From assembly GCA_023420115.1 (NCBI GenBank), contig JAEZWR010000026.1, positions 124,001-188,000 of the forward strand: a stretch of 64,000 nt of DNA. Reading direction: 5' to 3'. The stretch's first letter is position 1, and the number at the start of each line of letters is the position of its first letter. This document shows, in pieces, positions 25,826-35,113 of this stretch. A program made the position numbers and the translations under genes. Source of the stretch: Bacillota bacterium. Lineage in GTDB: Bacteria; Bacillota; Clostridia; Saccharofermentanales; Fastidiosipilaceae. The notes under the pieces were generated by a model. That model did not search any database. It was not told the DNA's origin and worked only from the letters and a program-made list of their open reading frames with translations.

Positions 25826-26893
25826 TCACCCTTTCACCCCAGTATGAGAAACTCCAGCCACGAAGCGCCTCTGCACTATAAGATAGAAGATAATAAGTGG
25901 CAATATAATAAGGAAGCTCAAAGTATTGGCAACAGTCTGCTGATATAGAGGATTCTGTACCGGCAGAACATATCCACCCGAATTTAATAACGCCGACCCT
26001 CTCATCACAGAATTGATCGCTTCATCCATAGATGAAACTGCACGATTATATCGGACCATTAAATTCAGGTCGTTATTGGTAAATAGATTGACAAAATACA
26101 TATCATTCCAATTCCAGACGAAACTCAATACCATAACCGTTAGACTAGCAGCTCCTGCATTTGGCAAAATAATTTTCCAAAAAGTCTTAAATAGACCCGC
26201 CCCATCAAGAAAGGCAGATTCTTCAAGTTCTTTTGGCAACGATTTAAAAAATTGACGGAATATATAGATAAAAAGTCCTCCCTTAAGACCCTGCCCTGTA
26301 AGAGCAAGAAAATAAAGAGCTCCTTCCGAACCTATCAAATTTAAACTTTTACCACTAAATAGTGTCACAAGTCCGAATATATCAAAGTGGCGGAAATTCA
26401 TATATTGTGGCAAGGAGAGAACTTGTGGCGGAACAATTATTGTCAAAACCACAAGTGAAAATATTAAAGATCGACCTTTAAATTCAAGCCTAGCAAGTGC
26501 ATAACCTGCAAGCATTGCAGGGAACAGTTGACAAATAACCTGAATCAAAACCGTCAAAAATGTATATGGAAGTCTTTTGCCATATGCCAGTGTTTCATAG
26601 GCAACTACCAAATGCTCATTGGACCATTTTGCAGGAATCCATGACGCAGTAGGAGAACCAAGTTCATTTGGATCCATAAAAGCTTGAGCAAGCATGTGCA
26701 GAATCGGTCTTAAGATTAAAAAACCCAAAACTATTAGCAAAAGGTACCTGAGAAGAGCCGTCAAAAAAGATGTAAGCTTCGATTTTGTTTTGAGACTCCA
26801 ATCAATCTTACCTCCAGTATAATTTGAAACTACGTTGGAGCGCCTCTGACGATAGTCCTTTTTTTGCCCCGACAAAAAAGCAAACTTAGTCAT
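25826..26893 (-). CDS. Carbohydrate ABC transporter permease (CUT1, MalG-like), second system
   Basis: A 355-residue inner-membrane permease with six membrane segments after a basic N-terminus of about 35 residues. The signature EAA loop is clear: LPKELEESAFLDGAGLFKTFWKIILPN. FNFRHFD-like periplasmic loops and a long loop before the last segment (SGGYVLPVQNPLYQQTVAN) suit MalG/LacG-type subunits. Its start overlaps the end of the partner permease by 8 bp. It is the last gene of the glycan locus 25.8-40.2 kb. The substrate is unknown but presumably a sugar or oligosaccharide. Confidence 0.9.
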   Translation of the reverse strand: MTKFAFLSGQKKDYRQRRSNVVSNYTGGKIDWSLKTKSKLTSFLTALLRYLLLIVLGFLILRPILHMLAQAFMDPNELGSPTASWIPAKWSNEHLVVAYETLAYGKRLPYTFLTVLIQVICQLFPAMLAGYALARLEFKGRSLIFSLVVLTIIVPPQVLSLPQYMNFRHFDIFGLVTLFSGKSLNLIGSEGALYFLALTGQGLKGGLFIYIFRQFFKSLPKELEESAFLDGAGLFKTFWKIILPNAGAASLTVMVLSFVWNWNDMYFVNLFTNNDLNLMVRYNRAVSSMDEAINSVMRGSALLNSGGYVLPVQNPLYQQTVANTLSFLIILPLIIFYLIVQRRFVAGVSHTGVKG

Positions 26894-27770
26894 TGTAATA
26901 AACCCTCCTTGAGATGACGAATGATACTAAAGTAACAATAAGTAATGATACTAGAAGATAAACCACACTCATCGCCGCCGACAATCCATAATTTGATGTC
27001 TTAAATGCAATATCATTCATATATTCAACTAATTCAGCAGTCATAAAGTGCTCTGCCAAAGTATAAACTGCAGCAATCAGAATCATCGGAGAAATCATCG
27101 GTATAGTCACTCTCCAAAATGTTTCATAATTACTCGCACCCTCAATCTTCGCAACTTCATAATGTGAATTGGATATAGCCTGTAAACCAGAAAGGAAAAT
27201 CAAGGTCTGAACTCCAGAAAGCAAAACCGTATTAAATATTGTCGATACCGAATTTAATAAAAAATGCAGTGTTCTCGGATCAAGGAAGCGAGCAAGAAAA
27301 GCAGTAAGAAAGGCTATATTTCCCTGATCTTGTCCACTAACCTCTGTTATCATCTGCGCCTGCATACCACCGACAACAGCAGTAATCGTCTTACTTGCCA
27401 TAATAATTGGAATAAAGAACACAGCCCTAGCTAAACCTCTTCCAACGAATTTCCCATTCAACAAGACAGCAACTATCAGTGAAAAAATCAGAACTAAAAT
27501 CATTCTGGGAATTGATCCTAAGACAGCATCACTCAACAAAGGATTAAATTTTGTATTTTCAAAAAAAGCCTCCTTGTATTGCGAAAACCCAACAGCAGTA
27601 AAAGTCAGTCCACCATTACTACTCATCTCTACTTTATTAAAAGAATAATAGAAAAGTTCTACAAGAGGTTTTATAAAAAAGAGGAGAAAGCCAATTAACC
27701 ATGGTAAGACAAAAATATAAGCTTGTCTGGCTGTTTTTTCTTTAAAACTTCTTTTCTGTTTAAATATCAT
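26886..27770 (-). CDS. Carbohydrate ABC transporter permease (CUT1, MalF/LacF-like), second system
   Basis: A 294-residue permease with six membrane segments. The N-terminal QAYIFVLPWLIGFLLFFIKPLVELFYYSF is typical of LacF/UgpA subunits, and the EAA loop reads NSHYEVAKIEGASNYETFWRVTIPM. Its start overlaps the stop of the DUF5696 gene by 4 bp and its end overlaps the next permease by 8 bp, so the four genes are coupled. It forms the translocation pore with the permease at 25826-26893. Confidence 0.9.
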   Translation of the reverse strand: MIFKQKRSFKEKTARQAYIFVLPWLIGFLLFFIKPLVELFYYSFNKVEMSSNGGLTFTAVGFSQYKEAFFENTKFNPLLSDAVLGSIPRMILVLIFSLIVAVLLNGKFVGRGLARAVFFIPIIMASKTITAVVGGMQAQMITEVSGQDQGNIAFLTAFLARFLDPRTLHFLLNSVSTIFNTVLLSGVQTLIFLSGLQAISNSHYEVAKIEGASNYETFWRVTIPMISPMILIAAVYTLAEHFMTAELVEYMNDIAFKTSNYGLSAAMSVVYLLVSLLIVTLVSFVISRRVYYND

Positions 27771-30700
27771 TTTTCAGCCACTCCCTTCTCCACTTCTGAA
27801 TTACTTGTTACTTTTTCAGCATTAGCTTCGGCAGAAGATACAGTAGACTCTGTTTCATCTGATTCGTGTTCAGAACTTTTAACTTTTTTGTCTTTCTTGT
27901 CCGCACTCTTCTCTTCTACCTTGTCATCATTTTCTGCAATCTTATCGCCATCCTCTTTGCTAAGTTCACCCTGTTTCTTCGCCTCTTCCTCGGCCTTGCT
28001 CTGTTCTTCCTCTTCCGCCTGCTGTTTACGATTTATCTCCTCAGCAGCTTTATGAAGCTTCTCACTATCATTACCCACAGTAAATAAATAAGATTCACTA
28101 TCTATCTTTACATCTCCGAGGGACAACTCAGATTCAGAATAATTTAGCCACATAGTAGTTCCATTATCAAAGGTCAAAGCTCTAAGCGAGCCGTCACCAA
28201 ATATCTCATTTGATAAAAGACTTGCTGAACCTATATGTCCTCTGTAGTCCTTTCTTGTCTGCATAGCAAGGATAATATCAGCCTTTCTCAATTTGTATTC
28301 ACTTCCAAGCAAGCCTTCGAAATCACCATTTTCCAAACTTAATGCATCTTCTGCAGTGAGTAAAAACTCAGGACTTGCTCCCATTTCAAGTGCATGTAAG
28401 AGATATCTTTTTAAACTCATAAATGAATTTGGCTCATAACTAGCTAATCTATATGAGAAGCGATTGCGATAAACAGACGAAATAAAAGGGATATTGTAAT
28501 CAAATGTCCTATATGGATCCGCCTCGCTCGCCAGACCAGAAATACTTATATCGGGATTAAGTGCGTAGTCGGCAGGATCAGAAATTGTTATCGCTTCATT
28601 CTTTGCGAGTTCGAGCAAAATGTCACGCTCTATCTGCATGGCCTCATGCCTAAGTACTGTATCCCCCCTCTTATAATCAGGAATCGCCCTCTGTCCTATA
28701 CCTAAAATATTAATTTCTTTCTCTTTTGCGATGAATTCTTCTGCTAATTTTATATAGTCAGATAAATACCTAGGTGAAATATACCAAGGTGACTCATGGC
28801 TCGGATGACTCGCCTGGTGAACGCTATTATATATCGCCTCTCTTGCATACTCTCCAGACAAAGACCTGCTAATTTCATCAGCCTTTTTGAAACCTCTTAG
28901 CCCAGAAACTTCATTTAGAACCATAGTTCTAGCCAGAACTCCGCCATTTTCTTCTACAAGTTGACTGAGTTCCTCTCGCTGTGATTCCGTACCAAGATTT
29001 TTGGAAATAGCAAAATCATTCTTCTTATTTGGAAAAAGTCCACCATCAGTATCTGCAATATAATTAACCCTGAATAAATTATCTTTTGAAGACTGTTTAG
29101 CATCACCGTTCTGCTCTGAAAGAGAACTATATAGATCTCTAAGAATATCAGTTGCTTCGGTATACGTTGTCAAGGTCTGACTGGACATATATGGAATACC
29201 GAGTATGAACTTTTTCTTAGGAACAATCCCGAAGAAAGACAAAGACACATCTTCAACTTTTGAATTGGTATCTTCGCTCTCGGCTGGAAGTAGCCCTTTG
29301 TTTTCGAGATAGGTAGCATAAACTCGAGCCATTTCGAGCCAGTCGGCTTCTTTCTCATCAAGAATATGATAGCGTTGCACCAAGTCCCCTTTGTAAAGTT
29401 TCTCTGGATATTTATTTTGCGTAACTGACGAACTTCCAACAGTTTTAACTTGATCGACATCAATCAACCTATAGTCTATGCCAAGCTTATTAAATTCATC
29501 AGACTTTCCTGAAATTTCAACGCTGACATCTGCTAAGTCCTTCCCGTCTTCTAAAATTAGCAAAACACCTTGCTTATCTCTTTTCATGCCGAATACAGGA
29601 TGCTTGAGAACCGTGGAACGCCTTTTTTCCTCTTTATCAAAAATAGGATCATTTCCATACATGCGTTTACTATAATTGGCACTTTCTTTTCTATCATTGT
29701 TGAAACGGACAAGAGCGCCATCTCCATCAGGTATAACAAAATAGCCGTCATCAACTTCGGAACCCACCATGGCATATGGAAGTAATCTCAACCTATATGG
29801 CAGATAATCTTCAGGATTAATTTTAATCTCGGACAGAGGAACCTTAACTAGAAGATCTTCCCCGTCAAGCACATACTCCATTGTCAATTCCAATTTAAGT
29901 TGTGAACTCTTTTTTTCATCGGCACTAGCAAATTTAGCATTATCCTCTTCTAAATCCTCTTGCGTATATCCGCCCTTATCATAAAGAAGCCCGTGATATA
30001 ACTTTACCTGCAATGCAGATAAAGTCTGCTTATCTTGTCTCGCATATCTGTCTTTAAATTCTCTATATACTCTCTGTAGTTGCTTCCTTTGCTTCTTATT
30101 AAGTTTCTTCAGAATCTTCTGCATTTTGTCGCTAGAAATAGCAATTGGCAAATCATCAGCCGATAATCCCTGTTTACCGAGAGTAAAAACAACTTTAAGT
30201 CCATTATCAATTTTCTGATACTCAAATTGTTTGAGTTCAATTGACATTTCATTATTATTCTCACTCTGAACACCTAAAGTTCTAAGTTCCTTCAAAAATG
30301 TCAACTGAAAGTCCGACTTCTGTAAATTCTTTGTCAGCCTATTACCTTTTTTCCCATCTAAAACCTTAGTATCAAATACCAATTGCTTCTTCTTATTATA
30401 AAGTCTGACAAGACTAGCTTCGCTATTGTAAAAAAGCACTGCCGTGTCATTTTCAGCAAACTTTTCGAAGTCTTTTCCAGCCTCTTCCTCAGTCAATTTT
30501 CCCAAACTTTCTGATTTTGTGATAAGTGCATCATCATTTTCTGGTGTTTCAAGCTCAGCAGAAACAATTTCTCCGCCATTTCCATTATCATTGCTTGTTT
30601 CTTGACTTGTATCAGACGACTTATCCGATTCACCCTTTGAATCATCGCTACTATCTTTAGCTTTATTTGTCTTTACAGCTTCATCCTTGGAAGATTTATC

Positions 30701-30892
30701 ATCATCAATAGACTTTTTTTCTTGACTCTTATCTTCTGAACTATTTTTGTCCTCTGATTTTTCATCAGCAAGCAAATAATAATTTTTATTCTTATTTACA
30801 AGCTGATGTTCTAGTAATGCTGGGAGACTAAGAGTTAGAGCCATAACAAGAACTAGCGAAGTACCTCTTTTAAATAACAAATGTTTCTTCAT
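27767..30892 (-). CDS. Large secreted DUF5696-family protein
   Basis: About 1041 residues, exported (signal MKKHLLFKRGTSLVLVMALTLSLP). An acidic Lys/Ser/Glu/Asp-rich linker (about 40-120) is followed by a large globular region and a Glu/Lys-rich coiled-coil tail (about 960-1041). The globular part has beta-rich stretches such as GYFVIPDGDGALVRFNN and HPVFGMKRDKQGVLLILEDG, then SLSFFGIVPKKKFILGIPYMS and a helical barrel-like region (VNYIADTDGGLFPNKKNDF, ESPWYISPRYLSDYIKLAEEF, GQRAIPDYKRGDT). I recognise this as DUF5696, a family without assigned activity that looks glycoside-hydrolase-like; that is inference. The ATG at 30892 follows GGGAGGG and starts 14 bp after the NHL/Yip1 gene stop. Its place between two pairs of sugar permeases points to glycan processing. 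Confidence 0.75.
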   Translation of the reverse strand: MKKHLLFKRGTSLVLVMALTLSLPALLEHQLVNKNKNYYLLADEKSEDKNSSEDKSQEKKSIDDDKSSKDEAVKTNKAKDSSDDSKGESDKSSDTSQETSNDNGNGGEIVSAELETPENDDALITKSESLGKLTEEEAGKDFEKFAENDTAVLFYNSEASLVRLYNKKKQLVFDTKVLDGKKGNRLTKNLQKSDFQLTFLKELRTLGVQSENNNEMSIELKQFEYQKIDNGLKVVFTLGKQGLSADDLPIAISSDKMQKILKKLNKKQRKQLQRVYREFKDRYARQDKQTLSALQVKLYHGLLYDKGGYTQEDLEEDNAKFASADEKKSSQLKLELTMEYVLDGEDLLVKVPLSEIKINPEDYLPYRLRLLPYAMVGSEVDDGYFVIPDGDGALVRFNNDRKESANYSKRMYGNDPIFDKEEKRRSTVLKHPVFGMKRDKQGVLLILEDGKDLADVSVEISGKSDEFNKLGIDYRLIDVDQVKTVGSSSVTQNKYPEKLYKGDLVQRYHILDEKEADWLEMARVYATYLENKGLLPAESEDTNSKVEDVSLSFFGIVPKKKFILGIPYMSSQTLTTYTEATDILRDLYSSLSEQNGDAKQSSKDNLFRVNYIADTDGGLFPNKKNDFAISKNLGTESQREELSQLVEENGGVLARTMVLNEVSGLRGFKKADEISRSLSGEYAREAIYNSVHQASHPSHESPWYISPRYLSDYIKLAEEFIAKEKEINILGIGQRAIPDYKRGDTVLRHEAMQIERDILLELAKNEAITISDPADYALNPDISISGLASEADPYRTFDYNIPFISSVYRNRFSYRLASYEPNSFMSLKRYLLHALEMGASPEFLLTAEDALSLENGDFEGLLGSEYKLRKADIILAMQTRKDYRGHIGSASLLSNEIFGDGSLRALTFDNGTTMWLNYSESELSLGDVKIDSESYLFTVGNDSEKLHKAAEEINRKQQAEEEEQSKAEEEAKKQGELSKEDGDKIAENDDKVEEKSADKKDKKVKSSEHESDETESTVSSAEANAEKVTSNSEVEKGVAEK

Positions 30893-30906
30893 CTTATCCC
30901 TCCCAC

Positions 30907-33123
30907 TTATAATTTGTTTAGCATTATTTCTCTGAATACAGTTTTTATAAAAAACCATACTTCACCAGTCAAAGAAGCTAACAATAAAATAATAAATAGA
31001 ATAATAAGAGCCGCAACAATGGTAGTTATTATTGATGCACAAGCTCTACTGAATGAAAATTCATGAATACTCACGAGTCCAATAAATGCCAAAATAACAC
31101 TATAAATAACCGAGAACCCTTGGAGCATAATCAAAAGGGGTAGTTCTTCAAGCGTCATAACATTACTCAAAACAATTGAAAATATATCAATTATCAGTGC
31201 CGGAATCTGAGCATACATAATAACCATGAAAATTTCTCTCAGTTTCCCCGAACCATTCATCAAAGTAGTAGACGACCAGTTTGCCACACTAAATAGAATA
31301 AATGGCGCCATTGAAGCTAAAAGTATAAGAATTGTATTAATCTTATCAGGATCATTCTGATTCATTAGGAAGCCTGTATTACTATAGCTAATAATTGCTA
31401 CAACAGCCCTAACAATCAGAAGAATTACACAAAATATAAATGAGCCCTTGTTCTCATATTTCAAATCAGCAAAAGCTTTGAACGGCCTCGTCATCACATA
31501 ACTTGGATAAGAACAGGTGGTCTCTTTAAACCTTTGCCATGGACTCACATATACTTGCTCTCTTTTCTTGTGTAGATAAGCATTCCTTGCAACAAAATCT
31601 ATCTCTTTATTTTGCTTGTCTTCAGATCTCCAAGCAGTATATTTCGTCTGCTCATAAAGTCTAATTTTTCTCCTCTTATAAATGGATCTGACGACTAGAA
31701 CTACTACAATCAGAACAAATAAAATTGCTATCCAGTTAAAATTATCATTTAGCCAAGCATCTCTTATTTTAGAAAACGACTTGGAATATCCCGTTCTATC
31801 AAACGCACGTCTGTAATAATACTGCGCTTGTGCATAATCTCCCTCTCTGTAAGATGAGTTTCCAAGAGAGACATATGCGACGGGCAAATAAGGATTATCT
31901 TTTATTACATCTGACCATATTTCTTGACTTTTTTGATTATTCTGCTCGTGTTCAGCTATTGCTCCCTCGAGAAGTTTCTTACCAAATTTAGTAGGTTCAA
32001 ATATTTCCATCGATTGAGTCAATTGATCAATAATCAGGATATTATCTCCGTCAAAAGCAAGTTGAACCGGATTATTTAAGCTCGCTCTAAGATCTCCCGA
32101 TCTTCCAAAATTGCAGAGCATGTAACCATTCTCATCGTAAACAAAAACCCTTTTCATTGTGATATCAAGGATTGCAAAGATTCCGTCTTCTCTACTATCT
32201 ACAGAAACAATACTAGACTCATATCCTTTTCTATTTTTAATATCACCTTTTGGTCTCTGACCTAGAGGGAAACGCAGAATGTCTACACCCTTAGCATTGA
32301 GAAGTTGCACCTTACTACTAGCACTAGACGAAGCTACAGTAGCGTAAACGAAACCGTCCTCTTTCATCGAAATGTCGGAATAATCAGTTGGAAGCCATAG
32401 CTGCATTTGCTTCCTTTGTTTCTCTGTGGCTACCATACGCCAAAATAACTCTACAGGGTTGAAATGTACACTATTGACACCAAAAAATCTCGTAAATTCA
32501 TTATTGGGACTTATCTCAATAATGCCCTCGTAGATTCCCTGTCCAATTACAAACATACGACCTATCCTATCAACCGTTATTGCACTAGGTTTATAGTCTG
32601 CACCTTTAAGGTCAAGATTCTCCGGTTTAGAATAAGCAAATTCAGTTTCCCCATCATTATCTAATTTAACTATCTTAGACTCAGAGGGTAATGTAATATA
32701 TATTTCCTTTTTATCATTAACAAAAATACCGGCAGGATTGCTAATCTTTTTTTCCGCTGATACTTCATGATCAAAATATTTATCATAAACTTTTTTAACT
32801 CTGTAATCTTTGTCCATAAGAATGACGCCAGCATAACAAGCTAAATATATACCGTCATCCGTAACAGCGATATCACTAACTCCCGCAAGGGAAACACCTA
32901 ACTTATCTCTAGTGATACTATCTTTCCACCTGTATGCAGCTCTAGCTGGATGTGCCTGCCCCTTTGTATCATAGATATAATTCTCATATTCCATATAAGA
33001 AGTGGCACCCTGCGCATATATTAGAACTTCACTTGTTCCAATAAAATAGGAGCAAGAAAGAATAAATGTCATCACAATAGAGATAAATGCAACAAAGAAA
33101 ATATTATTTTTTCCTCTCTTCAT
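30907..33123 (-). CDS. NHL-repeat/TPR/Yip1-domain membrane protein
   Basis: A protein of about 738 residues with an N-terminal hydrophobic segment (FFVAFISIVMTFILSCSYFIG). About 60-370 is an extracellular beta-propeller-like region of NHL type (GVSDIAVTDDGIYLACYAGVILMD, NPAGIFVNDKKEIYITLPSES, NPVQLAFDGDNILIIDQ). A short TPR-like stretch follows (PYLPVAYVSLGNSSYREGDYAQAQYYYRRAF), then a membrane segment near 465 (WIAILFVLIVVVLVVRSIY), a basic loop and a C-terminal Yip1-type domain with about five membrane segments. AGGTG precedes the ATG at 33123; GTG at 33132 directly after the preceding stop is possible. It sits between the two permease pairs of the glycan locus. A scaffolding or sensing role is conjecture. 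Confidence 0.7.
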   Translation of the reverse strand: MKRGKNNIFFVAFISIVMTFILSCSYFIGTSEVLIYAQGATSYMEYENYIYDTKGQAHPARAAYRWKDSITRDKLGVSLAGVSDIAVTDDGIYLACYAGVILMDKDYRVKKVYDKYFDHEVSAEKKISNPAGIFVNDKKEIYITLPSESKIVKLDNDGETEFAYSKPENLDLKGADYKPSAITVDRIGRMFVIGQGIYEGIIEISPNNEFTRFFGVNSVHFNPVELFWRMVATEKQRKQMQLWLPTDYSDISMKEDGFVYATVASSSASSKVQLLNAKGVDILRFPLGQRPKGDIKNRKGYESSIVSVDSREDGIFAILDITMKRVFVYDENGYMLCNFGRSGDLRASLNNPVQLAFDGDNILIIDQLTQSMEIFEPTKFGKKLLEGAIAEHEQNNQKSQEIWSDVIKDNPYLPVAYVSLGNSSYREGDYAQAQYYYRRAFDRTGYSKSFSKIRDAWLNDNFNWIAILFVLIVVVLVVRSIYKRRKIRLYEQTKYTAWRSEDKQNKEIDFVARNAYLHKKREQVYVSPWQRFKETTCSYPSYVMTRPFKAFADLKYENKGSFIFCVILLIVRAVVAIISYSNTGFLMNQNDPDKINTILILLASMAPFILFSVANWSSTTLMNGSGKLREIFMVIMYAQIPALIIDIFSIVLSNVMTLEELPLLIMLQGFSVIYSVILAFIGLVSIHEFSFSRACASIITTIVAALIILFIILLLASLTGEVWFFIKTVFREIMLNKL

Positions 33124-33132
33124 AATTAGCAC

Positions 33133-34236
33133 CTACTCTTTCATTCCCGACGTGGTCATAGTCTCTAAAATATTGGACTGGGAAATAATAAAGACAAGAA
33201 CCGGGATAATAAACATTATCAAACTGGTAGCAGAAGCTACTCCCGCCCTAGCAATACCAGCCGATGCAATTTGACCTAACATGTAACTCAAAGGTTTCAT
33301 CTGTTCTTTGTATATGAAGCTGCCTCCGGTATTGCCCCAAAGAGCTTGGAACGAAAATATAAATACCGTTATCCAAGCCGGTTTTACAGCTGGCATAATT
33401 ATTCTCCAGAGCATAGTAAATGGTGACGAACCATCAATTGATGCCGCTTCTATCAAAGAATCTGGAACCTGTGACATAAAATTCTGTAAAAGATAAAGTC
33501 CTAAAGTTGAACCCCACGATGGTAAAATAATCGCAAAATATGTATCAATCAAACCCAGCTTAGCAACTATCAAATAAGTAGGAACAGCCAAAACAGCTGC
33601 CGTAAATAGTAGAGCCCACTCAATCAACTTAGACAAAAATCTTCTACCTTTGAAATTAAATTTAGCGAGTGGAAAAGCTGCCATAGCAGAGAATACAACC
33701 ATACCTACACAACCGAGAAGCACAACTAATAAAGTATTAAATAAATATCTGAAAAATGGCACAAATGATTGTGCAGCATATACCGCAAGGTCTTTAAAAT
33801 TCGCCAGAGTCGGGTTGTCCGGCAACAAGGATGGCGGGAAACGGAATAACTCTGACAATGGTTTAAAAGCGTTACCTATCATGAATATTACAGGAAATAG
33901 AGAAAATATCGCAAAAATTAGGACGACAAAAAATAGAAATAAGGTTCCAGCTAGTGATCTAGTCTGTGATGTTTCCCCTAATATTTTGTCAAGTACGGAG
34001 TGCTTTTTCTTCTTAACTACAGTTACTTGCTTGTACTTCTCTCTAAGCTTGGCGCGTTCTTGTTCTTCTCTTAGGCGATTCTCTTCTTCCTCATTCAAGT
34101 CATGCGAAAGTTCTCTCTCTTCCAAAGAAGCTTCTGGCTCTGTGTCGCTCGCTACTCTATAGTTATCATTTTCTTCTGTCATAATATTCTCTTCTTTAAG
34201 CAGACTATTATTCTTATCAGATAGCTTATCTGTCAT
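33133..34236 (-). CDS. Carbohydrate ABC transporter permease (CUT1, MalG-like), first system
   Basis: A 367-residue permease with an unusually long charged cytoplasmic N-terminus (about 95 residues, coiled-coil-like EENRLREEQERAKLREKYK) before six membrane segments. The EAA loop is VPDSLIEAASIDGSSPFTMLWRIIMPA. AAAGGTAGG precedes the ATG at 34236; an internal ATG (MTEENDN, 18 residues later) also has a plausible ribosome binding site. Separated by one base from the partner permease upstream. Confidence 0.9.
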   Translation of the reverse strand: MTDKLSDKNNSLLKEENIMTEENDNYRVASDTEPEASLEERELSHDLNEEEENRLREEQERAKLREKYKQVTVVKKKKHSVLDKILGETSQTRSLAGTLFLFFVVLIFAIFSLFPVIFMIGNAFKPLSELFRFPPSLLPDNPTLANFKDLAVYAAQSFVPFFRYLFNTLLVVLLGCVGMVVFSAMAAFPLAKFNFKGRRFLSKLIEWALLFTAAVLAVPTYLIVAKLGLIDTYFAIILPSWGSTLGLYLLQNFMSQVPDSLIEAASIDGSSPFTMLWRIIMPAVKPAWITVFIFSFQALWGNTGGSFIYKEQMKPLSYMLGQIASAGIARAGVASATSLIMFIIPVLVFIISQSNILETMTTSGMKE

Positions 34237-34237
34237 T

Positions 34238-35113
34238 TTATGAACCTACCTTTCCTAAGAATTTCCTGATTGCGGCACTAGTGAGAAGCATCATCGCAAA
34301 AAGAATTACTGCAAGAGCGGAGGCGTAACCTAACTCCAATCTTATTAGACCGTAGTCACTTATATGATCAATTATTGTATGTGTGGCATATCCAGTCGAA
34401 GGGAATGAGGTGAGTGCAGTGCCAGTTACGGAAAATGAAGATGCAATACTCATCACCGCACCGAATAATAACTGTGGCTTCATTGATGGAAGAACTATAT
34501 ACCAAAGTTCTTGCCATCTATTCCTTATACCATCGAGCTCCCCTGCCTCAAGCTGCGCTCTATCCAAACCCTGAAGACCTGCAATAAATGAAAGGAAGCC
34601 AACTCCGAAGCTCATCCAAATTTGTACAAGAATAATTATTCCCATCATATATTGTGGGTTTTGAAGCCAAAGAATAGGCTCCTGTGTGATTCCAAGCGCC
34701 TGTAGCCAAGCATTTGCGTAACCATTGGAATCAGACGAAAAAATCAAGCCCCAAATAACATAAGCATTACCTGCCAAGGATGGTCCATATAAGATCACTG
34801 TAAAAATTGTTCTAAGCCAAACCGAAAATTCATTGAGTATCCACGCCATTAAGAAGCTTAAAATGTAGGCGATAGGCCCTACTATTAGACCCAAAACAAT
34901 TGTGTGCTGAAAGGCGAGCTTAAATATGGAGTCTTCCAATATAATTCTTCTATAATTGTCTAAGCCGATAAATTCAGGTGCTTGCAGAACGTTGAAATTT
35001 GTCAAACTCATAATCATTGAAAATATGACCGGAAAAACCGTGAAGCAGGCAAAGATAATAAAAAATGGTGCCATCATTAAAAAAATAGTTTTCTGTCCTC
35101 TTGTATGTATCAT
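34238..35113 (-). CDS. Carbohydrate ABC transporter permease (CUT1, MalF/LacF-like), first system
   Basis: A 291-residue permease with six membrane segments, beginning TIFLMMAPFFIIFACFTVFPVIFSMIMSL with the family-typical GLDNYRRIILEDSIFKLAF after it. The EAA loop is LDRAQLEAGELDGIRNRWQELWYIVLPSM. The start overlaps the stop of the giant solute-binding fusion gene by 4 bp, which ties the two into one transcript. It should pair with the permease at 33133-34236. Confidence 0.9.
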   Translation of the reverse strand: MIHTRGQKTIFLMMAPFFIIFACFTVFPVIFSMIMSLTNFNVLQAPEFIGLDNYRRIILEDSIFKLAFQHTIVLGLIVGPIAYILSFLMAWILNEFSVWLRTIFTVILYGPSLAGNAYVIWGLIFSSDSNGYANAWLQALGITQEPILWLQNPQYMMGIIILVQIWMSFGVGFLSFIAGLQGLDRAQLEAGELDGIRNRWQELWYIVLPSMKPQLLFGAVMSIASSFSVTGTALTSFPSTGYATHTIIDHISDYGLIRLELGYASALAVILFAMMLLTSAAIRKFLGKVGS